Notes: generated by a model from the letters alone, not told the origin. DNA of 64,000 nt from Mumia sp. ZJ1417 (GCF_014127285.1 NZ_CP059901.1:62001-126000); one strand, 5' to 3'. Counted from the first letter of the stretch, positions 7,687 through 17,135 are shown. A program made the numbers and translations.

Positions 7687-9222
7687 ATGAGCACCAGCAC
7701 CACGCCGCGCCACGTGGCGTCCACTCCTGCGCGCGCCGGCTGGCGCCAGTGGGCGGCGCTGGGCGTCCTCATGCTCCCCGTCCTCATGGTGAGCATGGAC
7801 AACACCGTGCTCAGCTTCGCGCTGCCTGACATCAGCTCCTCGCTGCACCCGTCCGGCACCGCGCTGCTGTGGGTCGTCGACATCTACGCCCTGATGCTGG
7901 CGGGTCTGCTCGTCGCGATGGGGTCGCTCGGTGACCGCGTCGGTCGGCGTCGCCTGCTCATCTTCGGCGCGCTCGGGTTCGGTGCCGTGTCGTTCTTCGC
8001 CGCGCAGGCGACCGACATCTCCCAGCTCGTCGTCGCGCGCGCCCTGCTCGGCGTGTTCGGGGCGACGCTGATGCCGTCGACCCTGTCGCTGCTGCGCAAC
8101 ATCTTCGTCGACCGCCAGCAGCGTCGGCTCGCGATCGCGGTGTGGGCCGCTGGCTTCTCCGCGGGCGCGGCGCTCGGCCCCGTCCTCGGCGGCTGGCTGC
8201 TCGAGCACTTCACCTGGGGCTCGGTGTTCCTCATCAACCTGCCGGTCGTGGCGCTGCTCGTCCCGCTTGCGCTGTGGTTCGTCCCGGAGTCGCGCGACCC
8301 GAACCCGGGCCCGATCGACCCGCTCAGCATCGTGCTGTCGATGACGACGATGCTGCCGATCGTGTACGCCATCAAGTCGTACGCGGAGCACGGCCTCACG
8401 GGTACGGTCGCGTGGTCCGTCGCGCTCGGCGTCGCGAGCATCGTGGTGTTCGTACGGCGCCAGCTCGTCCGTGAGCACCCGCTGGTCGACGTCCGGCTCT
8501 TCTCCAACCGGGTCTTCTCCGGTGCACTCGTGGCGAACATGCTGAGCCTGATGGGCCTGACCGGTTTCCTCTACTTCAGCGCGCAGTTCCTGCAGCTCGT
8601 GGTCGGGCTCGAGCCGATGGACGCCTCGCTCGTGCTCGTGCCGGGCCTGGTCGGGACCATCGTCGCCGGCCTGACAGCCGTCCGGCTCATCCCGATCTTC
8701 GGGGTACGCGCGGTGGTGACCGCCAGCTTCGGGCTGTCGGCGGCCGGCTATGCGATCGCCACCTTCGTCGGTGAGGTCCCGACGGCCTGGTCGATCGCGG
8801 TGGCGTTCCTCGTGCTCGGCATCGGCATCGGGTTCGCGGAGACGCTGACCAACGACGTGGTCGTGTCGAGCGTGCCGGCGGAGAAGGCCGGCGCGGCGTC
8901 TGCGCTGTCGGAGACGGCGTACGAGATCGGCGCCGTGCTCGGGACCGCCGTGCTCGGCGGCATCCTCACCGCGACCTACCGCGCGGAGGTCTCCGTACCG
9001 CCACTGGCGGGGACCGAGGCGCAGCGCGAGGCCGCCGGCCAGACGCTCGGCGGCGCGATGGACCTCGCGTCGAAGATCCCGGCGCAGGTCGGTGACTGGC
9101 TCGTGGAGTCGGCGCACCTCGCGTTCGACCACGCGGTGCAGGCGACGACGTCCCTGGCGATCGTCATCGCGCTCGGCGCCGCGATCGTCTCGTGGTTCAC
9201 CCTGCGCGACGCGGAGCGCTGA
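7687..9222 (+). CDS. MFS drug exporter, DHA2 (EmrB/QacA) family
   Basis: A 511-residue multi-drug exporter of the 14-helix DHA2 family. Helix 1 carries L-M-V-S-M-D-N-T-V-L-S-F-A-L-P, equivalent to motif D1. The loop 2-3 motif is G-S-L-G-D-R-V-G-R-R, and the motif-C-like antiporter segment around A-A-G-F-S-A-G-A-A-L-G-P-V-L-G-G lies in helix 5. It should exchange a hydrophobic or cationic compound for protons across the inner membrane. The start at ATG 7687 has GGGGGAGA just upstream. It is divergent from a TetR repressor with two operators in between, as in qacA/qacR. The substrate cannot be told from sequence. Confidence 0.93.
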   Translation: MSTSTTPRHVASTPARAGWRQWAALGVLMLPVLMVSMDNTVLSFALPDISSSLHPSGTALLWVVDIYALMLAGLLVAMGSLGDRVGRRRLLIFGALGFGAVSFFAAQATDISQLVVARALLGVFGATLMPSTLSLLRNIFVDRQQRRLAIAVWAAGFSAGAALGPVLGGWLLEHFTWGSVFLINLPVVALLVPLALWFVPESRDPNPGPIDPLSIVLSMTTMLPIVYAIKSYAEHGLTGTVAWSVALGVASIVVFVRRQLVREHPLVDVRLFSNRVFSGALVANMLSLMGLTGFLYFSAQFLQLVVGLEPMDASLVLVPGLVGTIVAGLTAVRLIPIFGVRAVVTASFGLSAAGYAIATFVGEVPTAWSIAVAFLVLGIGIGFAETLTNDVVVSSVPAEKAGAASALSETAYEIGAVLGTAVLGGILTATYRAEVSVPPLAGTEAQREAAGQTLGGAMDLASKIPAQVGDWLVESAHLAFDHAVQATTSLAIVIALGAAIVSWFTLRDAER

Positions 9223-9233
9223 CTCGCCCGCGC

Positions 9234-9255
9234 TTTGCCACGCCAGCGTGGCAAA
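9234..9255. repeat. Perfect 10+10 palindrome TTTGCCACGC / GCGTGGCAAA
   Basis: A perfect inverted repeat with a 2-base spacer, placed just after the exporter stop codon and before the bidirectional terminator. It resembles the ACTTTGCGTGGGG palindrome at 37700 in layout (TTTGC...GCAAA ends) and may be another repeat-family member or an extra 3' hairpin. Confidence 0.7.
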
Positions 9256-9280
9256 CCCTCGGCGGCAAGAGGGACGCGGA

Positions 9281-9311
9281 CGGGCCCCGGGAGGATGCCT
9301 CCCGGGGCCCG
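9281..9311. terminator. Bidirectional hairpin between convergent genes
   Basis: A perfect 14-base-pair stem, CGGGCCCCGGGAGG / CCTCCCGGGGCCCG, with a 3-base loop. It lies between the convergent exporter and M6 protease genes. There is no T tract, as is common for GC-rich actinobacterial terminators. Confidence 0.8.
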
Positions 9312-9329
9312 CTCGCGTGAGGGATTAGA

Positions 9330-11744
9330 TCAGTTGATCTTGATCGTCATCGAGGTGCCCTTCTGCTCCAGCACCTTGACCTTGACCCCGACGGCCGGGA
9401 GCTTGACGCCGTGGTTCGGCAGCTCCGCGTACCAGTACTTCTTGGTGTCGTTGAAGGTCGACTGCGCCGGCTGGGCCCGGACATAGCTGGGCTTGCCGTT
9501 GGTGTGCAGCGTCATCGAGTCGGCCTTCTTGAGCCCGAACGGCGCGTCGTACACCTGGATGCGTGCACGCCACGGCGCCCCGGTCGCGATGTTGATGATC
9601 GGCTCCGGGTGCGCGTCGATGGGCAGGTTGCGGCCCTGACCGGGGTGGTCCGTCGTGTTGTTGTCGGCCACCGAGGTGTCCCAGTACGAGATCAGCAGGC
9701 CCTGGCCGTAGCGGTAGTGCTCGACCCAGTCCGGCTTGGTGTTCAGGAAGCCGAAGTTGTACGGCCCGGTCTGGAGGTACTTGTCGTACCCGACGTACGA
9801 GCGGTGGCCCATGACGTAGTAGTTGTCGTACGGCAGGGTCGTGCTCTCGCCGACGATGCTGTAGCCGGCGAACGTCCACGCCGCGCCGCCGTCCTCGGCG
9901 CCGTCGGACAGGAGCGTGGCCCCGTCGGCGGTCACCGCGACGTCGTCGAGGAACAGGCCGGGGCGCGTCAGGCCGCCGTCGGTCTTGTAGTACGACCGGA
10001 ACAGGATCTTCTGCCCGGCGTACGCGTCGAGCGGCACGACCACGTCGCCCCACGCGGGGTGAGCGCCGTCGAGCGCGGGAGCGCCGGACGCGTCTGTGCC
10101 GAACGCCGCGCCGTCGACCGTTCCGGCGAGCGACGTCCAGGACTTGCCGCCGTCGGTGGACGCCTGGAAGTACGCGTAGTCGTAGCCCTTCTCGATGTCC
10201 CAGCGCGCCTTGGCCGTGAACGACGCCGACGCCTTGCCGGTGAGGTCGAGCTCGGTGGTCATCGCGTTCGCCAGGTCGTCAGCGGCACCGGAGAAGAACT
10301 GCTTGGTCCCCGAGGCCGGTGCGCCGTAGCTGCGCGTGACCTGCTTCTTCGGCAGGACGACGACCGCGCCCTGGGCCTTCTTGGAGTTCCACTCCTGCGG
10401 GCCAAGCTCCAGCTTCTTCTTCTGGGTTGCCGCGACCACCTCGTAGTCGAGCCAGCCCAGCTGCAGCTTCTCCCACGCGCCGAGGTCACCCGGACGGGTG
10501 CCGAGCGGCTCGCCGGCATCGTTGAGACGGCTCTGCGCCATCAGCGTCCAGTACTCGTTGGAGTTGTCGCCCTTGTTGGACGTGTCGTATGCGTCCGGCA
10601 GACCGAGGTCGTGACCGTACTCGTGGACGAACACCGAGAGCCCGCCGTTCTCCGGCTGGATCGTGTAGTCGCCGACCCAGATGCCGGTGTCGCCGATCTC
10701 GGCGCCTCCGAGGGGGTTCTGCTCCGGGCCGGTGATGCCGGCGTCGGTGACGAAGGCGTACCAGCGGTGCGACCACAGCGCGTCGCTGCCGTAGATCGGG
10801 TCACCGTCCGCCTCGTCACCGCCCGCGTGGACGATCTGGAAGTGGTCGATGTAGCCGTCGGACTCGTTGAAGTCGCCGTCGCCGTCGAAGTCGTAGCGGT
10901 CGTACGTGTCGTACGTGGCCAGCTCGGACTTGATCTCGTCGTCGGTCTTGCCGGCGGCCTTCTGGTCGGCCACCCACGCGGTGACCGCGTCACGGATGAG
11001 GTCCCAGGCGTTGGTCTCGGTGCCGTCGGCCTTGAGCCGGCCGTAGCGGGCCTGGTTGTAGGGGACCTTCACCCAGTCGGCGACGGTGCCGTCGACGGTG
11101 TAACGGCCGGACGACTGCGCCTCGTAGTACGTCTTGACCGACTCGTCGTTCTTGCCGTCCGCGAAGTACAGGTCCTGGAAGTGCTCACGGTTGTAGTCGG
11201 GCTGCCAGACGGTCGAGTTGTCCTTCGTCCGGTCAGGCTCGGGGATCTGGTTGTGGATCGGGCCGTCGAAGCGCTGCGGCTCGACGTCCTCGCCGGTGAC
11301 GTTCCAGCCGTCGTCGGGGAAGTCGGGGTGCCGCTCGTCGCCGAACTCCGTGAGCACCACGAAGATCTTGTCCGCGCGCTCCTGCTCGATCTCGACGTAC
11401 TGGTCCTGCTTCTCGGCCTTCTTCCCGGCCTTCGCGAGCGCCTTGCGCCCGCGAGCCGATCCGAGCGCTGCGGCCTCGGCGGGCGAGTACGACTTGCCGA
11501 CTTTGACGACCGAGGAGCCGTTCTTGGTCACGGGCGTCGCGTCGCCGTTGACGACCGAGGTGATCGCCTCCTCGCGGAGCGCGCGGCGCTTGTCCTCGAG
11601 CGGGTTGGGGAGCTCGTGCTCCTTGTCCGTACGGTCGGCGGCGGTGACCGGTGGTGCGGGTTCGGCTGATCCTGGTGAGGCGTACACGGCGCCGAACGAG
11701 GCCGTGACGCCGAGGGTGATGAGGGCCGTGCTGAGACGTCTCAA
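9330..11744 (-). CDS. Secreted M6 metalloprotease (immune inhibitor A family)
   Basis: A roughly 804-residue secreted zinc protease. The zinc motif H-E-Y-G-H-D-L-G-L-P-D is a clear HExxH with the following Leu-Gly-Leu-Pro-Asp turn of immune inhibitor A (M6) peptidases; upstream is an Asp/Gly-rich calcium-binding stretch (Y-D-F-D-G-D-G-D-F-N-E-S-D-G). A signal peptide (L-I-T-L-G-V-T-A-S-F-G-A-V-Y-A-S) and a propeptide of about 100 residues precede the catalytic domain, and a MAM/jelly-roll-like region follows it. I chose TTG at 11744 as start: it has an AGAAGGGG ribosome site upstream and gives a proper signal peptide. The frame stays open upstream to 11891, but that extension would bury the signal peptide. 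The enzyme should degrade extracellular protein. Confidence 0.9.
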   Translation of the reverse strand: MRRLSTALITLGVTASFGAVYASPGSAEPAPPVTAADRTDKEHELPNPLEDKRRALREEAITSVVNGDATPVTKNGSSVVKVGKSYSPAEAAALGSARGRKALAKAGKKAEKQDQYVEIEQERADKIFVVLTEFGDERHPDFPDDGWNVTGEDVEPQRFDGPIHNQIPEPDRTKDNSTVWQPDYNREHFQDLYFADGKNDESVKTYYEAQSSGRYTVDGTVADWVKVPYNQARYGRLKADGTETNAWDLIRDAVTAWVADQKAAGKTDDEIKSELATYDTYDRYDFDGDGDFNESDGYIDHFQIVHAGGDEADGDPIYGSDALWSHRWYAFVTDAGITGPEQNPLGGAEIGDTGIWVGDYTIQPENGGLSVFVHEYGHDLGLPDAYDTSNKGDNSNEYWTLMAQSRLNDAGEPLGTRPGDLGAWEKLQLGWLDYEVVAATQKKKLELGPQEWNSKKAQGAVVVLPKKQVTRSYGAPASGTKQFFSGAADDLANAMTTELDLTGKASASFTAKARWDIEKGYDYAYFQASTDGGKSWTSLAGTVDGAAFGTDASGAPALDGAHPAWGDVVVPLDAYAGQKILFRSYYKTDGGLTRPGLFLDDVAVTADGATLLSDGAEDGGAAWTFAGYSIVGESTTLPYDNYYVMGHRSYVGYDKYLQTGPYNFGFLNTKPDWVEHYRYGQGLLISYWDTSVADNNTTDHPGQGRNLPIDAHPEPIINIATGAPWRARIQVYDAPFGLKKADSMTLHTNGKPSYVRAQPAQSTFNDTKKYWYAELPNHGVKLPAVGVKVKVLEQKGTSMTIKIN

Positions 11745-11990
11745 GACTTTTCCCCTTCTGCAACGGTGGGACCGGGCCGGTCGACCCGGCGGTCCGCGTC
11801 GCCCCCGGTGGCGCAGATGTGGTTGCGACGAGGAACGAAGCGCACCGTCGCCCCAACATAGAGAGGATGCGGGGGCGCGTCTAGACCGCAAGTGCTGTTG
11901 ATTTCAAAGCGTTTGGATGAAGATCTTCGAGGGTGCCGAAGTCATTCGCGCCACTCCCCGTACGGGTCCTCGCCGTGCCAGGATGCCTTC

Positions 11991-12839
11991 ATGCGCGACG
12001 CGCTCCTGCAGGAGGAACGGGCCCGCGAGGCGGCGAGGTGGATCGCCGCCGCCAGCGGGGTGCCGGTGCACCATGCCGTCGTCGTGCTCGGGTCCGGCTG
12101 GGGCGGCGCGCGCGAAGCGATCGGCGAGCCGACGTGGGTCGTGCCGAGCGCCACCGTCCCCGGATTCCTCGCGCCGGTCGCCCCTGGTCATGCCGGAGAG
12201 ATCGCCTCGGTGCCGCTGCGTACGGACCACGGAGCATCCACCCGTGTGCTGGTCCTGAGCGGGCGGACCCACCTGTACGAGGGGCACGGCGCCGGGCCGG
12301 TCGTCCACGGGGTGCGGACCGCGGCCGCGACCGGCGCACGGACGTGCATCCTCACGAACGCCAACGGCTGCCTGTGGCCGGAGTGGCCGACCGGGACGGG
12401 CGTCCTGATCGCGGACCACCTCAACCTCGCCGGCATGTCGCCGCTGGCCGGGGGCACCTTCGTGGATCTCACCGACTGCTGGTCCGCACGGCTTCGGGCG
12501 GTCGCACGCAGTCTCGACATCGCGCTCGTCGAGGGGACGTACGCGGTGATGCGCGGTCCGGAGTACCAGACGCTCGCCGAGCTGCGGGCGCTGCGCGCGC
12601 TCGGCGCGGACGTCGTCGGCATGTCCTCCGTCCTCGAGGCGATCGCCGCGCGCGCCGCCGGGATGGAGCTGCTCGGCATGTCGGTGGTGACGACCAACGA
12701 GCTCGACGACGAGGGCAACCGTCTCCTGGTGACCGACCCCGACGCGGTCGTCGCCGCCGCCACGCAGGCCGCGTCCGGTCTCGGGAGCACGATCCACAGC
12801 ATCCTTGCCGCGACCCTCCTCGCGACAACCCCAGCCTAG
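11991..12839 (+). CDS. Purine nucleoside phosphorylase
   Basis: A 282-residue phosphorylase of the trimeric PNP family (PNP/MTAP class). It contains V-V-V-L-G-S-G-W-G-G (phosphate loop, about residues 24-33), G-R-T-H-L-Y-E-G-H, the signature G-P-E-Y-Q-T-L-A-E-L-R-A-L-R-A-L-G-A-D-V-V-G-M-S near residues 190-212, and T-T-N-E-L near the end (usually T-T-N-x-A). It splits purine nucleosides with phosphate to the free base and ribose 1-phosphate in the cytoplasm. The start is ATG 11991, which is where similarity to the family begins. The nucleobase permease follows after 25 bases, so uptake and salvage are coupled. Confidence 0.9.
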   Translation: MRDALLQEERAREAARWIAAASGVPVHHAVVVLGSGWGGAREAIGEPTWVVPSATVPGFLAPVAPGHAGEIASVPLRTDHGASTRVLVLSGRTHLYEGHGAGPVVHGVRTAAATGARTCILTNANGCLWPEWPTGTGVLIADHLNLAGMSPLAGGTFVDLTDCWSARLRAVARSLDIALVEGTYAVMRGPEYQTLAELRALRALGADVVGMSSVLEAIAARAAGMELLGMSVVTTNELDDEGNRLLVTDPDAVVAAATQAASGLGSTIHSILAATLLATTPA

Positions 12840-12864
12840 GCAGCACCCCTCACAAGGAGAGCCG

Positions 12865-14370
12865 ATGACCATGGAACCGCCGTCGCGTCACCCTGAGCCC
12901 GTCCCCGGGGCGGGCCCGGTCAGCGCACCCACCAGCGCGATCGAGGCCAACGGCATCAACGTGATCGACGAGTCCGAGCGCAAGGGCACGCCACGCTCGC
13001 TGTTCTGGCCGTGGTGCGCGTCCAACATCTCGGTCTTCGGCGTCGCGTACGGGGCATACTTCCTCGACTTCGGCGTCTCGTTCTGGCAGGCGTTGATCGC
13101 GGGCCTGCTCGGCACCGTGATCTCGTTCCTGCTGGTCGGGATCGTGTCGATCGCGGGCAAGCGCGGCTCGGCGCCGACGATGGTGCTGTCGCGTGCGTCG
13201 TTCGGCGTACGGGGCAACGCGCTGCCGAGCGCGGTGTCGTACGTGTTGCTGGTCGGCTGGGAGACGGTGCTCGTCGCCCTCGCGGCCCTGGCCAGCGCGT
13301 CGGTGATCGAGGAGCTCGGAGGAGGCGGGGGCGACGGCGCGCGCATCCTCGGGTTCGTGCTCACGGCGGCCGTGGTGATCGGTGCCGGCATCCTCGGGTT
13401 CGACACGATCATGAAGCTGCAGGTGTGGATCACGATCGCGACCGCCGTGCTCACGGTCGGCTACGTGATCCTCACGTTCGACCATGTCGACTGGGACGTC
13501 GTGACCGCGCTGCCGTCGGGTGACGCCGCGGCCGTGATCGGACTCGCGATCTTCGCGACCGCGGGGTTCGGGATCAGCTGGGTGAACTCCGGCGCCGACT
13601 ACTCGCGCTACCTGCCGCGTACGGCGTCGGCTGGCGGTGTCGTGCTGTGGACGACGGTCGGCGGGGCGATCGCGCCAGTGTTCCTCGTCCTGTACGGCCT
13701 GCTGCTCGCGGGGTCGGACCCTGCGCTGCTCGCGGCGCTGGGTGCCGATCCGATCGGGACGCTCGTGACGCTGCTGCCGACCTGGTATCTCGTGCCGTTC
13801 TTCCTCGTCGCGCTGGCCGGTCTCGTCGGCGGCGCGGTGCTCGACATCTACTCGTCCGGGCTCGCACTGCTCACGCTCGGGCTCAAGACGCCGCGCTGGG
13901 TCGCCGCCGGGATCGACGGCGTGATCATGGTGCTCGGGGCGATCTACTTCCTGTGGTTCGCCGACGACTTCTTCGGGCCGTTCCAGGGGTTCCTCATCAC
14001 GCTGGCCGTGCCGATCGCGGCGTGGGCGGGGATCTTCATCGCCGACGTCGCGCTGCGGCGCCGCAACTACGCCGCGCTCGACCTGTACGACCCGCGCGGG
14101 CGCTACGGCGCGTGGAACGTGCCGACGGTCGTGTGGTTCCTGCTCGCGGTGGTCGTCGGGTGGGGCATGGTGACGAACACGTGGGCGGAGTGGCTGTCGT
14201 GGCAGGGCTACCTCCTCGGGCCGCTCGGACTCGGCGGCAAGGAGGGCGAGTGGGCGTACGCGAACCTCGGCGTCGTCGCCGCGCTCGCGATCGGGTTCGT
14301 CGGCTATCTGCTCACCGGACGCGGCCAGGTCGCGCGCCAGGAGGCGTTGCCGGGCCCCGGGCGCCGATGA
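12865..14370 (+). CDS. NCS1-family nucleobase:cation symporter
   Basis: A 501-residue membrane permease of the nucleobase-cation-symport-1 (purine/cytosine permease) family. A hydrophilic N-terminus of about 50 residues with E-A-N-G-I-N-V-I-D-E-S-E-R-K-G is followed by about 12 hydrophobic segments. The family pattern F-W-P-W-C-A-S-N-I-S opens helix 1, and V-L-S-R-A-S-F-G-V-R-G-N-A-L-P-S lies in the helix 2-3 region. It probably imports purine bases, cytosine or allantoin-like compounds; the neighbouring phosphorylase favours a purine. The start at ATG 12865 is 4 bases after AAGGAGA. It overlaps the next gene by 4 bases (ATGA). Confidence 0.9.
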   Translation: MTMEPPSRHPEPVPGAGPVSAPTSAIEANGINVIDESERKGTPRSLFWPWCASNISVFGVAYGAYFLDFGVSFWQALIAGLLGTVISFLLVGIVSIAGKRGSAPTMVLSRASFGVRGNALPSAVSYVLLVGWETVLVALAALASASVIEELGGGGGDGARILGFVLTAAVVIGAGILGFDTIMKLQVWITIATAVLTVGYVILTFDHVDWDVVTALPSGDAAAVIGLAIFATAGFGISWVNSGADYSRYLPRTASAGGVVLWTTVGGAIAPVFLVLYGLLLAGSDPALLAALGADPIGTLVTLLPTWYLVPFFLVALAGLVGGAVLDIYSSGLALLTLGLKTPRWVAAGIDGVIMVLGAIYFLWFADDFFGPFQGFLITLAVPIAAWAGIFIADVALRRRNYAALDLYDPRGRYGAWNVPTVVWFLLAVVVGWGMVTNTWAEWLSWQGYLLGPLGLGGKEGEWAYANLGVVAALAIGFVGYLLTGRGQVARQEALPGPGRR

Positions 14371-15170
14371 GGATCGCCGTCACGGGGGCGAGCGGGAACG
14401 TCGGCGCGCGCGTCGTCTCGGTGCTCGCGGCGTCGGACGCGCACGAGGTGGTGCCGCTGTCGCGCCGCGGTCCGGTCCGTGCGGACTACGACGACCCGGC
14501 TTCGCTTCGTACGGCGCTGGCGGGCGTGGACACGCTCGTGTTCGTCTCCAGCGACGGCGAGGCGGCACGGATGATGACGCACCACGCGAACGTCGTCCGC
14601 GCCGTCGTCGAAGCCGAGGTCGCTCACGTCGTCTACCTGTCTGGTCTCGACGCGGACCTGGCGTCGCCGTTCTGCTACGCGTACACGAACGGGACCACCG
14701 AGGGGCTGCTCGCCCGTACAGGGTGCGCGGTGTCTGTGGCGCGCGCGTCGCTGTTCACGGAGTTCTTCGGCGGGTTCCTCGAGCGGGCCCGCGAGACGGG
14801 CGAGCTGCGGCTGCCGGCGGGCGACGCACGGGTGTCCCTTGTCTCGCGTGCGGACGTGGCCCGGTGCCTCGCCGCGCTCGCCCTCCGGCCACCCACGGGC
14901 CGACCCCATGACGTGACGGGACCGGCCGCACTCTCGATGTCGGAGGTCGCCGCGGTCGCCGGACGTGCATGGGACAGGCCCGTCTCGTACATCGCCGCGG
15001 ACGAGGCCGCCTTCGTCGCGGAGCTCGCGCTCGCACGCGAGTCGCCGTGGTGGACGTACGCGTACGCGTCGCTGTTCGCCTCGATCCGCGAAGGGCGTTG
15101 GGCAGCCGTGTCCGACGAGGTCCGCGCACTCACCGGTCGCGCACCCGCCTCTCTCGCGTCAGCGTTGTGA
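14367..15170 (+). CDS. NmrA-like NAD(P)-binding protein
   Basis: A 267-residue Rossmann-fold protein of the atypical short-chain dehydrogenase / NmrA-like group. The dinucleotide motif is G-A-S-G-N-V-G-A-R-V at residues 7-16, the expected Y-L-S-G-L-D-A follows strand 5, and the C-terminal half carries the T-E-F-F-G-G-F-L pattern. Proteins of this kind bind NAD(P)H as sensors or reduce quinones; no specific substrate can be named. It begins inside the stop codon of the permease (ATGA), so translation is coupled and its role may relate to purine salvage. It ends convergently with the 434-residue membrane protein gene, 5 bases away. Confidence 0.85.
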   Translation: MRIAVTGASGNVGARVVSVLAASDAHEVVPLSRRGPVRADYDDPASLRTALAGVDTLVFVSSDGEAARMMTHHANVVRAVVEAEVAHVVYLSGLDADLASPFCYAYTNGTTEGLLARTGCAVSVARASLFTEFFGGFLERARETGELRLPAGDARVSLVSRADVARCLAALALRPPTGRPHDVTGPAALSMSEVAAVAGRAWDRPVSYIAADEAAFVAELALARESPWWTYAYASLFASIREGRWAAVSDEVRALTGRAPASLASAL

Positions 15171-15175
15171 CGGCA

Positions 15176-16480
15176 TCACCAGGGCGTCTGAGGGCACTCT
15201 CGTACGACGGTGAGGAAGGCGGCTTCGGGAGGTAGATCCGCGTAGGGCGACCAGGGGGGCCGCTCGCTCATGTAGTCGCTGATGTACTCCTGCCGCGACG
15301 GCGGCTTCGACGTGTCGTACCCGAACCCGGCGATGCACGTGCGCATGCGCACCTGATGGTCGTACAGCTCGCCGGCACGTTCCGGCGTCATGGGGACATC
15401 GACGGGTGACGGCCCGAGTCGCCCCTCGCAAGCAGCCTGATCGGCGTGGAACTGGTCGGCCTGATCTTGGGGAAGATCTGCCAGCGCGATCCCGTCCTGG
15501 AGGTAGTCGACTCGGACGCCCCAGCCGTGCTCGGTGAGGCATGACGCGACGTCGAGCCACGCGTCCATCGCTTCGCGAATGCTCGGGATGGCCGTCGGCG
15601 TCGTCGCGGGTGCACGCGGGGCTGGGTTCGTTGTGCGCTTCTCAGGCTCGGCGCGTGGGGGGAGGTCCTGGACCACCTCAGTGGTGAGGAGCGTGGAATA
15701 GCTAGGGCGATCGACGCCGTCGTCGTGAGAAACGCTCTGGAACCCGAGGAACGCCCCCGTTGCCCGATCGAATGCGAGCTGCGTCTCGTAGTCGCCCTCC
15801 GCCCGCGCGACGATCACAGCCCGGTACCCATGGAAGTCGGTGCGGTCCGAGACGATCCGGACGCCATCGACCTGGGTGAGGGCTTCGAAAAGCCTGGCCC
15901 TGAAGGCACTGGGCGTCTCGGCCGCCGCGAGGGTCTCGATCGCGCGCTCGAAGGCGGCCTCGGCGCCGCGGAGGTCGCCGTTGTCGCGGCCCAGCCACGT
16001 GAGCAGCTCGCCGGTGCTGGCGTCGGGATCGTCCATGATCGCTGGGCGCTCGAGCCGTCGACGCGTGACGTCGCCGGCGGGGTTGCGGAAGACCACGTGA
16101 CCCTGTCCTGCCCCGGGAACCCAGTGCTCTTGCAACGTCACCTTCTCCGCGTCCGCTGACCAGCGCGTCGTCTCGCTGGTCACGTGCACCCACTCGTCCT
16201 CGCTCGGCTGGGGAGCCGTCGCCTCCGCGCTCACCGCGCGCTCGAGCACGGCGACCGCGGTGACCTCGGTGTCGCGGTCGCCAACGAGGGCGGAGGAGAG
16301 CAGGAGCGTGGCCAGGGCGAAGGTGACTGCGGCGCCGATGAGCACGCGACGACCACGTCGTCGACGAGGCGTCGCGACGGCGAGCGTGTGGCGCAGGAGG
16401 CGTCGGCGCGCTCGCCGGAGGCTGAGGGCATCCGCCTCGACGTCCGACCGCATCTGCTCGAGGAGCTGCATCTCGTTCAT
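15176..16480 (-). CDS. Membrane-anchored CU044_5270-type protein, partner of ECF sigma factor
   Basis: A 434-residue protein with a basic cytoplasmic N-terminus (starts M-N-E-M-Q-L-L-E-Q-M-R), one transmembrane helix at about residues 46-65 and a long extracytoplasmic part. The N-terminal pattern and the W-V-H-V-T-S-E-T / R-L-F-E-A-L motifs match the actinobacterial CU044_5270 family, whose genes sit beside ECF sigma factors. Here it overlaps the sigma gene by 4 bases, so an anti-sigma or sigma-linked sensor role is inferred from position. The C-terminal 130 residues (from S-I-R-E-A-M-D-A-W) contain Cys pairs, look like a separate secreted module and are not part of the usual family length. 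Confidence 0.75.
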   Translation of the reverse strand: MNEMQLLEQMRSDVEADALSLRRARRRLLRHTLAVATPRRRRGRRVLIGAAVTFALATLLLSSALVGDRDTEVTAVAVLERAVSAEATAPQPSEDEWVHVTSETTRWSADAEKVTLQEHWVPGAGQGHVVFRNPAGDVTRRRLERPAIMDDPDASTGELLTWLGRDNGDLRGAEAAFERAIETLAAAETPSAFRARLFEALTQVDGVRIVSDRTDFHGYRAVIVARAEGDYETQLAFDRATGAFLGFQSVSHDDGVDRPSYSTLLTTEVVQDLPPRAEPEKRTTNPAPRAPATTPTAIPSIREAMDAWLDVASCLTEHGWGVRVDYLQDGIALADLPQDQADQFHADQAACEGRLGPSPVDVPMTPERAGELYDHQVRMRTCIAGFGYDTSKPPSRQEYISDYMSERPPWSPYADLPPEAAFLTVVRECPQTPW

Positions 16481-17085
16481 CGGGTCTCACCTGCCTCCGC
16501 CGCCGTCGGTTTTACGTCCAGCTGTTCTCGCAAGAGTCTTCGGGCGCGATGGAGCCGTGACTTCACGGTGCCGACCGGGATCTCGAGCGCGGAAGCGACC
16601 TCGTCCTGGCCGAGCTGGGCCCACGCGATGAGCAGGAGTACGTCGCGATCGCCGGTGGAGAGCTCGGCCAACGCACCAGCGAGGTCTCGAAAGGAGCGAT
16701 CGGCGTCCATCCGATCTGCCGCGGCATCCTCGAACTCGAGAGTGGCAGCAGGCGTTCCTTCCCGCTGCAGAGTACGAAGGAATCGCACCTCGTCACGGTG
16801 TCGACGCGCGATCAGATTGCTGGCGATCCCGTACAACCATGGGCGAGCACTTGTCGCGCCCGGGTCAAAGGAAGCGCGACGCTCCAGAGCCACGACGAAG
16901 ACGTCTCCGAGTGCGTCTTCGGCATCGTGCGGACCGAGTCGGCGAGTCAGGTAGCGCAAGAGGCTGGGAGCGTGCCGGTCGAAGACCTCGGAGAGCGCTG
17001 CAGGCTTGCTGACAGACGCCGCGAACAACGCGGCATCCGTCGCGCCGGGCTGCCTGAAGAAGTCGTCGAAGAACGTCACACCCAT
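16477..17085 (-). CDS. ECF RNA polymerase sigma factor
   Basis: A 202-residue sigma-70-family extracytoplasmic-function factor. Region 2 includes F-D-R-H-A-P-S-L-L-R-Y-L-T-R-R and D-A-E-D-A-L-G-D-V-F-V-V-A (about residues 36-67). Region 4 is L-G-Q-D-E-V-A-S-A-L-E-I-P-V-G-T-V-K-S-R-L-H-R-A-R-R (about 157-183), a clear DNA-binding helix-turn-helix for the -35 element. It overlaps the downstream membrane-protein gene (ATGA), the usual sigma/anti-sigma layout. The ATG at 17085 is the longest start; the protein could begin slightly later. Its promoter region lies next to the perfect inverted repeat at 17136-17211. Confidence 0.9.
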   Translation of the reverse strand: MGVTFFDDFFRQPGATDAALFAASVSKPAALSEVFDRHAPSLLRYLTRRLGPHDAEDALGDVFVVALERRASFDPGATSARPWLYGIASNLIARRHRDEVRFLRTLQREGTPAATLEFEDAAADRMDADRSFRDLAGALAELSTGDRDVLLLIAWAQLGQDEVASALEIPVGTVKSRLHRARRLLREQLDVKPTAAEAGETR

Positions 17086-17135
17086 AGTTGCCCGATCCCG
17101 CCGGTGTGGTTCACGGCGAGCACGATCATGCCCTT

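Noticed and set aside
6880-9132. A 750-codon minus-strand open frame across the TetR and MFS genes
   Set aside because: It covers two genes with clear families on other frames; Arg/His/Asp-rich shadow.
9330-11891. Longer start for the M6 protease at 11891
   Set aside because: It would add about 49 residues before the signal peptide; TTG 11744 has a ribosome site and exposes the signal peptide at the N-terminus.
11892-12839. Longer start for the purine nucleoside phosphorylase at 11892
   Set aside because: The extra 33 residues have no family similarity; ATG 11991 begins the conserved protein.
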